NCBI GenBank assembly: GCA_020056865.1
Contig: JAGVGX010000278.1
Location: 1-17,642, forward strand
Reading direction: 5' to 3'
DNA: 17,642 bases
Source of the DNA: Desulfobacterales bacterium
GTDB taxonomy: Bacteria > Desulfobacterota > Desulfobacteria > Desulfobacterales > BuS5
Shown here: piece after piece, positions 7,672 to 14,625 of the stretch
Layout: the number at the start of each line of letters is the position of its first letter
Numbering within the stretch: position 1 is the stretch's first letter
The notes under the pieces: generated by a model
Database searches by the model: none
What the model saw: only the letters and a program-made list of their open reading frames with translations
What the model was told of the DNA's origin: nothing
Program-made: the position numbers and the translations under genes

Positions 7672-7760
7672 ACTATAATTTTATTGCCACACGTGCCATA
7701 CGAATGCTATTCTATTTTCATATAAAATTGATCTTCAAAATCACCAAAAAATTAGGTTTT

Positions 7761-8438
7761 ATGAAACATGTATTGAAAAGTCCTTTATATAAACGTCCCT
7801 GGTTCCCATATGTTTTCCCGTTTGCCTTTTTTTTAGTTCCAACCGGCCTTGTCCGGTTTTTGCCGGACTGGAGTCCCTTTCTATATATCACCAGAACATT
7901 AGTAGTGGGCGCGCTTCTCTGGTTCTGGCGACACGAATATTCACATGACATCAAACACAAGCTCTCTTTCAATGAGTGGTGCGTTGCGTTTTGTTCCGGT
8001 CTTCTGGTGCTGGCCATCTGGATTATCCCGAAATCATTTCTACCATGGTTTACTACCCACGAAGGCTTCAACCCGTATGCTTTCGGATGGTCAAAAGAGG
8101 CCACGATGGGACTGATCGCACTTCGCATGATCGGCGTATCTGTGGTGACGCCCATTATGGAAGAGCTTTTTTGGCGGTCTTTTCTTATGCGATATCTGAT
8201 CAGCCCTGATTTTCGCAGAGTTACCATGGGCACCTTTACCTGGTTTTCCTTTATAGGTGTAACTATTCTGTTCGGACTTGAACACCATCAGGTTATTCAG
8301 GGGATTATTGCAGGAATAGTTTATACGTTACTGTTAATCCATCAAAAAAAACTCAGAGGCTGCATTCTGTCTCATGGGGTTACCAATCTTGGGCTCGGTA
8401 TATATATTTTGGCAACAGAAAGCTGGATGTTCTGGTAA
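7761..8438 (+). CDS. CAAX-protease-related (CPBP) intramembrane protease of the PEP-CTERM/exosortase-linked type
   Basis: With the chosen start this is a 225-residue protein of several membrane helices. CPBP motifs are in order: EELFWR (Glu134-Glu135, Arg139), FGLEHH (His175/176) and LSHGVTN (His205), all within hydrophobic segments. The family uses these glutamates and histidines for intramembrane proteolysis. A 'CAAX prenyl protease-related' subfamily of this size is commonly found in exosortase genomes, and prsK is the next gene. The ATG at 7761 is preferred over the upstream ATG at 7704 because the protein then begins like the family (basic start, then WFPYVFPF) and TTAGG precedes it; the extra 19 codons have no ribosome site. 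The substrate is unknown; a role in processing exosortase-sorted proteins is inference. Confidence 0.75.
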   Translation: MKHVLKSPLYKRPWFPYVFPFAFFLVPTGLVRFLPDWSPFLYITRTLVVGALLWFWRHEYSHDIKHKLSFNEWCVAFCSGLLVLAIWIIPKSFLPWFTTHEGFNPYAFGWSKEATMGLIALRMIGVSVVTPIMEELFWRSFLMRYLISPDFRRVTMGTFTWFSFIGVTILFGLEHHQVIQGIIAGIVYTLLLIHQKKLRGCILSHGVTNLGLGIYILATESWMFW

Positions 8439-8446
8439 GATTTTAT

Positions 8447-8529
8447 ATGAGAATACAGGAGTCAGAATACAGAAGAAAAACAATACCATGTTTACTCTGG
8501 ATCCTGACTCCTGGCTCCTGTATTCTCAT
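8447..8529. repeat. 83-bp inverted-repeat element between the protease gene and prsK
   Basis: A perfect 15-base inverted repeat, ATGAGAATACAGGAG (8447-8461) and its complement (8515-8529), encloses a second pair, GTCAG/CTGAC (8461-8465 and 8504-8508). GAATACAG, CAGGAG and GACTCCTGG-type words recur inside. It begins eight bases after the protease stop and ends about 30 bases before prsK. It may act as a terminator-like structure or be a REP/MITE element. There is no long T-run. Confidence 0.6.
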
Positions 8530-8561
8530 GCTTCGTTGTGCCCGAAAGGTCATTAAATGGC

Positions 8562-10643
8562 ATGATAGTCTATACTTTTTACGCACTTAACCTTTTGTTG
8601 TTACTGTCCTGCGCCCTGGCATTACGGCTGGGTGCTGATGAGCAACGGCTTTCCATCTCGCTGGTACAGGTCTTGCTGGGATTACTCCTGCTGGCCGGAG
8701 AATACGCATATCTGTTCTTTCACATGGAAACAGGCGTTGTTCCTATGATTCTTTTCTCTGAAAGCGCCTTTGCCTTACTCTGGTTTATTATGGCCCATCG
8801 CTTAAGCAGGATGTCGGAAACAATGGTGCAAGAATCCCGCTTTATGATGTTAACTCAATTTATTGGGGCAATGGTGTTGACGGCAGCCGGTTTTTGCCGG
8901 ATCTGTCGTCCAGTGATGCAACCATTTGACGGCTCTCTGCTTTCCACCCATTATTATGACCCCGTCTATTTTTACTCCATTGTGCTGTTGATATCTATGC
9001 TTGCTGCAGCATGGCGTTTGGAAGTTTTCTGGCGCACACTGGCACCATCGCGTCGCTGGGAATATAAGTTCCTGGTTGTCGGCGCCTATCTGGTCTGTGG
9101 AGCGCTCGGGTGGGCCGCTTCCTACCGCCTGACATACCAGCGATTCATTTCTGATCATTTTTTGTTGCTCGCGTTACTCCTGCTGCTTGCATGGCTCCTT
9201 ATGTGTTACGCGGTAGGTCGTCACAGATTGTTAAACCGAAAAATGTTCATATCCAGAAAAGTTGTATACGCTATTGTCGCTCCATCTGTTTTTGCCGCGT
9301 ATCTTTGTCTTCTGGGAATTATCAGCCTGGTTATGCGAACCTTCGAACTGCCTCTATATTTTGTTCTGCGCTGGCTATTTGTGGCCATGGGACTTATCGC
9401 AATCGGCCTTTTTGTCTGCTCCGGAAAGCTTCGTCGCCGGATACACTTTTTTATCAGCACCCACTTTTATATCAACAAATACGAGTACAGAGACGAGTGG
9501 CTGTCTCTATCCCGCCGTCTCCAGGGGGCATTAAGCGAAGCTGCTGTGGTTCATGCAATGCACCAGGTCTTAGCTGAAAGTCTTTACGCTACCCACCTGA
9601 TCATATGGCTGGAAAACACGAATATTGGCTACAAACCGTTTGATCACCCCGAAAGCAACACTGCCCGCAAGGGAGCTATCCTTCCCGATGATGATCCTCT
9701 TGTTATCTATCTCAAAACACATCCTTATTTCTACATAAAAGAAAAAGAGCCGGATCAGACGTGGGAAAGGACTATGGAACAAAAAGCGGACTTTTTGGGT
9801 GATCTTAATCTGGTGCTGATATCTTCCCTTTTTATTGGCGACCAGCTTGTTGGTTTTATTGGTCTTGGCCCTGAGTTCACAGGCGGTCATTATGGTTCCG
9901 ACGATTTTGACCTGCTTGCCGCACTTGGCACCCAGGCGGCCTCGGCCATCCTTGCCGTCCAAATGGCCGAGAAACTGGCCCATGCCCGTGAACGCCGAGC
10001 CTGGGATAAGCTATCGACCTTTGTCCTCCACGATATCAAAAATGCGGCATCTATGTTGTCACTCATCCGTGAAAATGCTTCAGATCATATCAACAACCCT
10101 GAATTTCAGCGCGACATGCTCGAATCGATTGATGATGCGCTGGCCAGAATGGGCAAAGTTCAGGAGCGTTTGAGCATGCTGAAAGAAAAAATTTCTCCGG
10201 AATTAAAAGAATTAGAACTTACACAGTTTATTAAAAACTTCTGCAGTAAGATGGAAAAAAAATTAGGAAAAATGAAGATCAAATTAAACTACCAGGGAAA
10301 AATCATGGTACGTACAGACCCTGATCTGTTATCCCGAATTCTTGAAAACCTCCTGCTCAACGCGTTTGAAGCAGGAAAAGGCAATAGATTGGCTCAAATA
10401 AATGTTCAAGAAAATAACGACCCTGATCAGGCGATCATCGAAATAATAGACAACGGTCCTGGAATTCCGGAAAACATGTTGCCGGATACGCTCTTTGAAC
10501 CCTTTGCAACTACCAAACCACGGGGTACCGGAATAGGTCTCTGGCAGGTAAAGCAACTGGTAACACGGCTTAAAGGTACCATTTCAGCAAATAATGCCTC
10601 CACGGGCGGTGCCTGTTTCATCATAAGATTGCCGTTAGCGTGA
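8562..10643 (+). CDS. prsK: PrsK, membrane sensor histidine kinase of the PEP-CTERM/exosortase system
   Basis: With the chosen start this has 693 residues. The first 290 or so hold eight or more hydrophobic helices, then a GAF-like domain (about 320-470), then a kinase core: VLHDIKNA (phospho-acceptor His490), N box ENLLLNAFEA (595-604), G1 DNGPGIP (630-636) and GTGIGL (655-660). This layout is that of PrsK, the sensor that partners PrsR in PEP-CTERM bacteria. The start could be a GTG at 8538, but the ATG at 8562 gives a direct membrane-helix start and has GAAAGG upstream. PrsR is on the opposite strand beyond two PEP-CTERM genes. A decayed copy of its C-terminus lies at 11978-12128. The signal sensed is unknown. 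Confidence 0.9.
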   Translation: MIVYTFYALNLLLLLSCALALRLGADEQRLSISLVQVLLGLLLLAGEYAYLFFHMETGVVPMILFSESAFALLWFIMAHRLSRMSETMVQESRFMMLTQFIGAMVLTAAGFCRICRPVMQPFDGSLLSTHYYDPVYFYSIVLLISMLAAAWRLEVFWRTLAPSRRWEYKFLVVGAYLVCGALGWAASYRLTYQRFISDHFLLLALLLLLAWLLMCYAVGRHRLLNRKMFISRKVVYAIVAPSVFAAYLCLLGIISLVMRTFELPLYFVLRWLFVAMGLIAIGLFVCSGKLRRRIHFFISTHFYINKYEYRDEWLSLSRRLQGALSEAAVVHAMHQVLAESLYATHLIIWLENTNIGYKPFDHPESNTARKGAILPDDDPLVIYLKTHPYFYIKEKEPDQTWERTMEQKADFLGDLNLVLISSLFIGDQLVGFIGLGPEFTGGHYGSDDFDLLAALGTQAASAILAVQMAEKLAHARERRAWDKLSTFVLHDIKNAASMLSLIRENASDHINNPEFQRDMLESIDDALARMGKVQERLSMLKEKISPELKELELTQFIKNFCSKMEKKLGKMKIKLNYQGKIMVRTDPDLLSRILENLLLNAFEAGKGNRLAQINVQENNDPDQAIIEIIDNGPGIPENMLPDTLFEPFATTKPRGTGIGLWQVKQLVTRLKGTISANNASTGGACFIIRLPLA

Positions 10644-10764
10644 ACTGCATGCAGCATCCGGTTCTCAAAAACTGTAAAGCATTCCGACACAATTTTCAGA
10701 GATATTTTTACGAATGGTTGCTCTCTAATCTAGCGGGCTTCTAAATTTAATAATTTATTACAGC

Positions 10765-10774
10765 ATGTTAACCA
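10765..10774. promoter_or_regulatory. ATGTTAACCA, candidate upstream activator site of the first PEP-CTERM gene
   Basis: The same ten bases occur at 12252 before the second PEP-CTERM gene. Here they lie 143 bases before the sigma-54 promoter, there 133. The surrounding spacer has diverged much more. PrsR binding is inferred only. Shared ancestry of the two spacers also contributes to the match. Confidence 0.35.
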
Positions 10775-10808
10775 ACTTTAATGAAAAAACATGTTTGTCT
10801 TGTTGGTG

Positions 10809-10848
10809 CTACAATGTGTCTGTTTGTTTTACAATATCACTACAATGT
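10809..10848. promoter_or_regulatory. Direct repeats CTACAATGT spaced 31 bases, upstream of a sigma-54 promoter
   Basis: CTACAATGT starts at 10809 and again at 10840, about three helical turns apart, some 60-100 bases before the -24 element. TGTTTGT also precedes each copy. This is a plausible activator-binding array for the first PEP-CTERM gene. Nothing else was recognised in the 10644-10907 spacer apart from ATGTTAACCA. Confidence 0.3.
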
Positions 10849-10907
10849 CACCATGCAAAGAGGTGTTCTTTTTTAAATTATATAGTAAAATAAGGAAGTT
10901 ACGACTA

Positions 10908-10923
10908 TGGCACGGCCTTTGCT
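10908..10923 (+). promoter_or_regulatory. Sigma-54 (-24/-12) promoter of the first PEP-CTERM gene
   Basis: TGGCACGGCCTTTGCT matches the sigma-54 consensus TGGCACG-N4-TTGCW at every fixed base, with GG (10909-10910) and GC (10921-10922) separated by exactly ten bases. Transcription should start near 10934, leaving a leader of about 70 bases before the ATG at 11006. Confidence 0.85.
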
Positions 10924-11005
10924 TTTATTTTTAGGAAGACAGATATTGTTAATCTATATTTCAAACAAATTTTTAATCTATATTCCAAACAAAAAGGGGG
11001 AAACA

Positions 11006-11881
11006 ATGAAAAAGCTTTTATTAATTTTATGTGCATTGATCTTGGCGGTCGGTTTTGCAGTGCCGTCATTTTCAATGACCATAACACCGTTTGATAGTGC
11101 TGCCAATCTTGCTCAGTCTCTGGTAGGGTCAGGCGTCACCATCTCTAATGTTAACTATACAGGAGCAGAAGCTGCTTCTGGATATTTTACAGGTGGTGTG
11201 GCTGCAGGAATAGGCATTGAAAGTGGTATTGTTTTGACTTCCGGATTCGCATCCCACTTAAATGGAACGGAAAACACCTCTGGTGGCATCACAGGAAATA
11301 ACGGCCTTGGAGGCACGTCTTATCTCAATGACTTAAACCCTGGTTTTACAACATATGATGCCACTGTCCTGGAGTTTGATTTTATGAGTTCAGGAAACGC
11401 TGCTTATTTTTCCTATGTTTTTGGTTCTGATGAATATAATGAGTATGTGGGTTCAAACTTTAACGATGTGTTTGGTTTCTTTTTAAATGGCACTGCTGTG
11501 ACTGACAATGTAGCAACACTTGGCGATGGGACAGTTGTTTCCATTAATAATATTAACAATGGTTCTAATTCCAGCTATTATAATGATAACGGCCCTGGTC
11601 CCTTTGCTTTTGAGTATGATGGGTTTACAAAAGTTCTAACTGCAAGTCTGTTAGGTTTAACACCAGACCAATCATACCATTTAACCCTGGCTATAGCGGA
11701 TGCCGGTGACTATATTCTGGATTCTGGCGTTTTCCTGGCTGCGGGAACATTAAGTGACGTTGATCCTGGTAATGGTAATACGAGTAACCCCGTTCCAGAA
11801 CCATCCACCATCCTGCTCATGGGTGTTGGTCTCATTGGTCTGGCAGGTTACAGCCGAAAAAAGTTTAACAAAAAATCATAA
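11006..11881 (+). CDS. PEP-CTERM protein with a choice-of-anchor L-type domain
   Basis: This has 291 residues. The signal peptide is MKKLLLILCALILAVGFAVPSFS. The central domain runs from TITPFDSAANLAQSLVG through GIVLTSGFASHLNG and FSYVFGSDEYNEYVGS and has the look of the 'choice-of-anchor L' extracellular domain. The last 29 residues are a full PEP-CTERM sorting signal: VPEPSTILL, a hydrophobic helix, then SRKKFNKKS. Exosortase-type transpeptidases recognise this tail. The frame is open upstream to 10907, but that ATG lies on top of the sigma-54 promoter; the ATG at 11006 has AAGGGGG before it and starts the signal peptide. A hairpin terminator follows. Probably exported and tied to biofilm or extracellular matrix. 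The exact function is unknown. Confidence 0.9.
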   Translation: MKKLLLILCALILAVGFAVPSFSMTITPFDSAANLAQSLVGSGVTISNVNYTGAEAASGYFTGGVAAGIGIESGIVLTSGFASHLNGTENTSGGITGNNGLGGTSYLNDLNPGFTTYDATVLEFDFMSSGNAAYFSYVFGSDEYNEYVGSNFNDVFGFFLNGTAVTDNVATLGDGTVVSINNINNGSNSSYYNDNGPGPFAFEYDGFTKVLTASLLGLTPDQSYHLTLAIADAGDYILDSGVFLAAGTLSDVDPGNGNTSNPVPEPSTILLMGVGLIGLAGYSRKKFNKKS

Positions 11882-11922
11882 CCATGCTTTTATAGTATTA
11901 AAAACAATATATTAGTTCCACT

Positions 11923-11954
11923 AAATCCCCTGGCAAACCCGGGGGATTTTTTTT
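11923..11954 (+). terminator. Rho-independent terminator of the first PEP-CTERM gene
   Basis: AAATCCCCTGG and CCGGGGGATTT form an 11-bp stem with a five-base loop and one G-T pair, directly followed by a T-run. It begins about 40 bases after the stop codon. Confidence 0.9.
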
Positions 11955-11977
11955 GTTGTTAGGTCTATGTTCATATC

Positions 11978-12128
11978 GCAACTACCAAGCTCGTGGGGTA
12001 GGTACCACCAGCATCGGCCACAGGCAAAGCAGCTTGTGACAAGCCATATATCCGCAGGGAATCCTGAACAGGGCAGGGCAATGTTCGTGATACGATTGCC
12101 GGAAGGTGCCGGAAATTTTAACAACTAA
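11978..12128 (+). pseudogene. Decayed C-terminal fragment of a PrsK-like histidine kinase
   Basis: The start codon and most of the gene are missing. At 11978 one frame reads ATTK, the family's FATTKPRGTG start, and then breaks. The frame that ends at TAA 12126-12128 reads KQLVTSHISAGN, EQGRAMFVIRLPEG and AGNFNN. This parallels prsK's ATTKPRGTGIGL, KQLVT and CFIIRLP at the same relative places. At least one frameshift separates the two parts and the GTGIGL loop is scrambled. It lies directly after the first PEP-CTERM terminator, and the spacer that follows aligns with the spacer after prsK. It is best explained as the left end of a tandemly duplicated block. The 53-codon ORF starting at 11967 has no ribosome site and is unlikely to be a working gene. 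Confidence 0.75.
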
Positions 12129-12251
12129 AAATGCCTGTTGAACGCATCATCCTGTCTATCTGTAAGCTCTTTCGACACCCAAAAAATCAGAAGCGCTTTC
12201 TGAAATAAAGACACATTTTTTATAATATTTTTTTTATGATATAAATACAAT

Positions 12252-12261
12252 ATGTTAACCA
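12252..12261. promoter_or_regulatory. ATGTTAACCA, candidate upstream activator site of the second PEP-CTERM gene
   Basis: This is identical to the ten bases at 10765 and holds a similar position: 124 bases after the kinase-fragment stop (122 after prsK) and 133 bases before the sigma-54 promoter. The rest of 12129-12384 is AT-rich with no recognised gene. Confidence 0.35.
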
Positions 12262-12384
12262 TAATTGTGTGGGTAGTTAAAACGGGTGTGTTGCCAAATC
12301 CACCTGTCTGATTATTTTACATGATGCCAGGCCGAAGACAGGATTAATCTTAAAAAATGCTAATAAATCAATATGTTATTGTAG

Positions 12385-12400
12385 TGGCATGATAGTTGCT
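12385..12400 (+). promoter_or_regulatory. Sigma-54 (-24/-12) promoter of the second PEP-CTERM gene
   Basis: TGGCATGATAGTTGCT fits TGGCACG-N4-TTGCW with one change (C to T at the fifth fixed base); GG and GC are ten bases apart. Transcription should start near 12411, about 63 bases before the ATG. Confidence 0.8.
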
Positions 12401-12473
12401 ACTTTAACTTAGCGAAGTTCTGTGAAGTTAAAAAAATAATTTATTTAAAGAATTTAAAGAAAGAGAGGAAACA

Positions 12474-13106
12474 ATGAAAAAGTTTTTATTAATTTTATGC
12501 GCGTTGACGCTGGTTTTTGGGATGGCAGGACGTGCGAGTGCCGTATCTTTTACAAACGGAGGTTTTGAAACAGGTGACTTTACTGGATGGGATTTACCCA
12601 CTTCCGCAGATGGAAGAGCTTCTGTAGTAACTGCAGATTCAGGATTTTCTGCAACTGAAGGAACTTATTTTGCCAACCTCACGGCAAATTTCTTTATAGC
12701 ACAGAATCAAAGTTGGGCGGAAGGAGAAACCTTTAGTTTTGACTGGAACTTTAACGCTAACGACTACCTGCCTTACAATGACTTTTCAATATTAGCGATT
12801 ATGTCCGGCGGTTTCCCCATTGATGTTGTTACGCTTGCCAATGTTCAATCTGCAGGAGACTATGCTGCTACAGGCTGGAATACTTACAATTACACATTTG
12901 CAGCCGCTGGTTCTGGTTCTATTGGTTTCGGAGTATATAATTCTCTGGATACTGCGTCTGATTCTCAATTATACATTGATAATGTCGGTGGTTCAAATGG
13001 GAATGGGACTTCCCCTGTCCCGGAACCATCCACCATCCTTCTCATGGGTGTTGGCCTTCTTGGATTAGCGGGTTACAGCCGCAAAAAGTTTAACAAAAAA
13101 ATGTAG
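12474..13106 (+). CDS. PEP-CTERM protein, second copy, unrelated middle domain
   Basis: This has 210 residues. The signal peptide (MKKFLLILCALTLVFGMAGRASA) and the last 29 residues (VPEPSTILL to KFNKKM) are nearly the same as in the first PEP-CTERM gene. The middle differs: it opens with FTNGGFETGDFTGW, a motif common at the start of beta-sandwich domains of secreted PEP-CTERM proteins, and ends with an LYIDNV strand followed by a Gly/Asn/Ser linker. GAGAGGAAACA precedes the ATG. It has its own sigma-54 promoter and terminator, so it is a separate transcription unit. It is probably exported and processed by an exosortase encoded elsewhere. Binding target unknown. Confidence 0.88.
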   Translation: MKKFLLILCALTLVFGMAGRASAVSFTNGGFETGDFTGWDLPTSADGRASVVTADSGFSATEGTYFANLTANFFIAQNQSWAEGETFSFDWNFNANDYLPYNDFSILAIMSGGFPIDVVTLANVQSAGDYAATGWNTYNYTFAAAGSGSIGFGVYNSLDTASDSQLYIDNVGGSNGNGTSPVPEPSTILLMGVGLLGLAGYSRKKFNKKM

Positions 13107-13147
13107 CTATGCTTTTATAGCATTAAAAACAATACATTAACTTCAAA

Positions 13148-13180
13148 AAATCCCCCGGTAACTCCGGGGGATTTTTTTTT
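13148..13180. terminator. Bidirectional Rho-independent terminator between the second PEP-CTERM gene and prsR
   Basis: AAATCCCCCGG and CCGGGGGATTT form a perfect 11-bp stem with loop TAACT. A T-run follows on the plus strand, and the A-run before the stem gives a T-run on the minus strand, so it can serve both converging genes. Confidence 0.92.
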
Positions 13181-13240
13181 GTCACTGCATATCTTTTAGT
13201 CTAAGATGCTTCCCATTCTATGCGTTATGCAAAGATCACG

Positions 13241-14608
13241 TTATAAATCAAGCCGGTATTTTTTTATAAGATCATGAAGTGTAGGACGACTGGTTTCAAG
13301 GAGTTTGGCAGCCTGGCTGATATTATTTCCGGTCAAAGCAAGGGCATTTCTGATGACCTGAATCTCTGCTTCTTCTCTGGCCTGTTTTAAGGGCAGCAGT
13401 TTCTCCTGCCCCTGCATTATGGGTTGTTTATCCTCCAGTCCCAAATCAACAGGATCTATAACACGACCAGGATTTGTGCCCAGGGCTCTGCGGATTCGGT
13501 TCTGAAGCTCCCGGACATTGCCAGGCCAGTTATAATCCGTCAACGCTGCAATGGCACCCGGAGAAAATGACACATGTCCCCTTCCAAGGGCGTTAATTTC
13601 CTCACTCATAATTTTATGAGCCAGCATCATAATGTCTTCTGCACGCTCTTTTAAGCCAGGTATGTGTATCGGGATAACATTTAGTCGATAAAACAGATCT
13701 TCGCGAAACAAACCTGCTGCTACAGCCTCTTCTAGATTAATGTTTGTGGCTGCAATAATGCGTACATCGATTGTGACGGTCTTTATTCCTCCTACTCTTT
13801 CAATTGTACCCTCCTGGAGAAATCGAAGTATTTTAACTTGCATGGCCAAAGGCAATTCACCCATTTCATCTAAAAACACTGTTCCCTTATGTGCCTGTTC
13901 AAATTTACCAATTTTACGTCCAACAGCTCCGGTAAAAGCCCCTTTTTCATGACCAAAAAGCTCACTTTCCAAAAGATTTTCCGGAATTGCTCCGCAGTTT
14001 ATAATCACAAACGGTTCTTGGGCCCTGTTGCCAAGGCTGTGTAAAGCCCGAGCAACCATCTCCTTTCCGGTGCCGCTAGCACCTGTAATTAAAACTGGAT
14101 AATCGGTTTCACTTGCCTGCCTGATACGTTCAAACACATGGGTCATGGAAGGAGAAACCCCCAGCATGCCGCAAAAAGAAACATTCATGCCAACCTGCTT
14201 TTGCAGGCGCTGATTGGCCTCTTCCAATTCATGAAGCCTGAATGTCCTTGAAAGAATAATATTGAGCAGTTTTAAATCAATTGGTTTTGAACAAAAATCA
14301 TTCGCTCCCAGGGCAACCGCCTGGATGGCATTGGCTTCTTCTGCATTTCCGGTAATAACAATCACCTTGGTTTGAGGAGAAAGAAAGCGAATCTCTTCAA
14401 GAAGCTTGAACCCTTCTTTGGGTGTATCCGGATACGGCGGCAGACCAAGATCCAGTGTAACAACCGAAAAGGATCCCGAAGCCAGTAATTTTCTCGCCTC
14501 ATCAGCTTCTGATGCAAACGTTATCTCATAGCTGTCTTTAAGTCCCCACTTGAGTTGTTTTGCAACCGAAGATTCATCTTCAATAATCAGCAGTCTGTTT
14601 TTTATCAT
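13241..14608 (-). CDS. prsR: PrsR, NtrC-family sigma-54-dependent response regulator of the PEP-CTERM system
   Basis: This has 455 residues in three domains. A receiver spans about 1-125, with acidic pocket E10/D11, phospho-acceptor Asp53 in TLDLGLPP and Lys108 in SKPID. An AAA+ domain spans about 147-375, with Walker A GASGTGKE (176-183), the GAFTGA loop that contacts sigma-54 (223-228), Walker B VFLDEMGE (244-251) and WPGNVREL. A Fis-type helix-turn-helix (NNISQAAKLLETSRPTLHDLIKKY) ends the protein. Length and order match PrsR. The intact GAFTGA loop agrees with the sigma-54 promoters before both PEP-CTERM genes. The ATG has AAAGG upstream and lies 17 bases after recN, so it is probably co-transcribed with recN. 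PrsK is the expected kinase. Confidence 0.93.
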   Translation of the reverse strand: MIKNRLLIIEDESSVAKQLKWGLKDSYEITFASEADEARKLLASGSFSVVTLDLGLPPYPDTPKEGFKLLEEIRFLSPQTKVIVITGNAEEANAIQAVALGANDFCSKPIDLKLLNIILSRTFRLHELEEANQRLQKQVGMNVSFCGMLGVSPSMTHVFERIRQASETDYPVLITGASGTGKEMVARALHSLGNRAQEPFVIINCGAIPENLLESELFGHEKGAFTGAVGRKIGKFEQAHKGTVFLDEMGELPLAMQVKILRFLQEGTIERVGGIKTVTIDVRIIAATNINLEEAVAAGLFREDLFYRLNVIPIHIPGLKERAEDIMMLAHKIMSEEINALGRGHVSFSPGAIAALTDYNWPGNVRELQNRIRRALGTNPGRVIDPVDLGLEDKQPIMQGQEKLLPLKQAREEAEIQVIRNALALTGNNISQAAKLLETSRPTLHDLIKKYRLDL

Positions 14609-14625
14609 GTTACCATAAACCTTTA

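Noticed and set aside
7685..7705. TGGCACGTGTGGCAAT on the minus strand as a sigma-54 promoter for metF
   Set aside because: GG is followed after ten bases by AA rather than GC, so the -12 element does not fit, and it is more than 300 bases from metF.
10907..11005. N-terminal extension of the first PEP-CTERM gene from the ATG at 10907
   Set aside because: This ATG overlaps the sigma-54 promoter, the extra 33 residues have no export-signal logic, and the ATG at 11006 has a strong ribosome site and a standard signal peptide.
11921..12124. 67-codon minus-strand open frame over the kinase fragment
   Set aside because: It begins inside the kinase-like sequence, runs through a terminator, and shows no motif or ribosome site. 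The plus-strand fragment explains the region better.
12320..12352. CCTGTCT/AGACAGG inverted repeat before the second PEP-CTERM gene
   Set aside because: The loop is long and the stem only seven bases. It is not present before the first PEP-CTERM gene.
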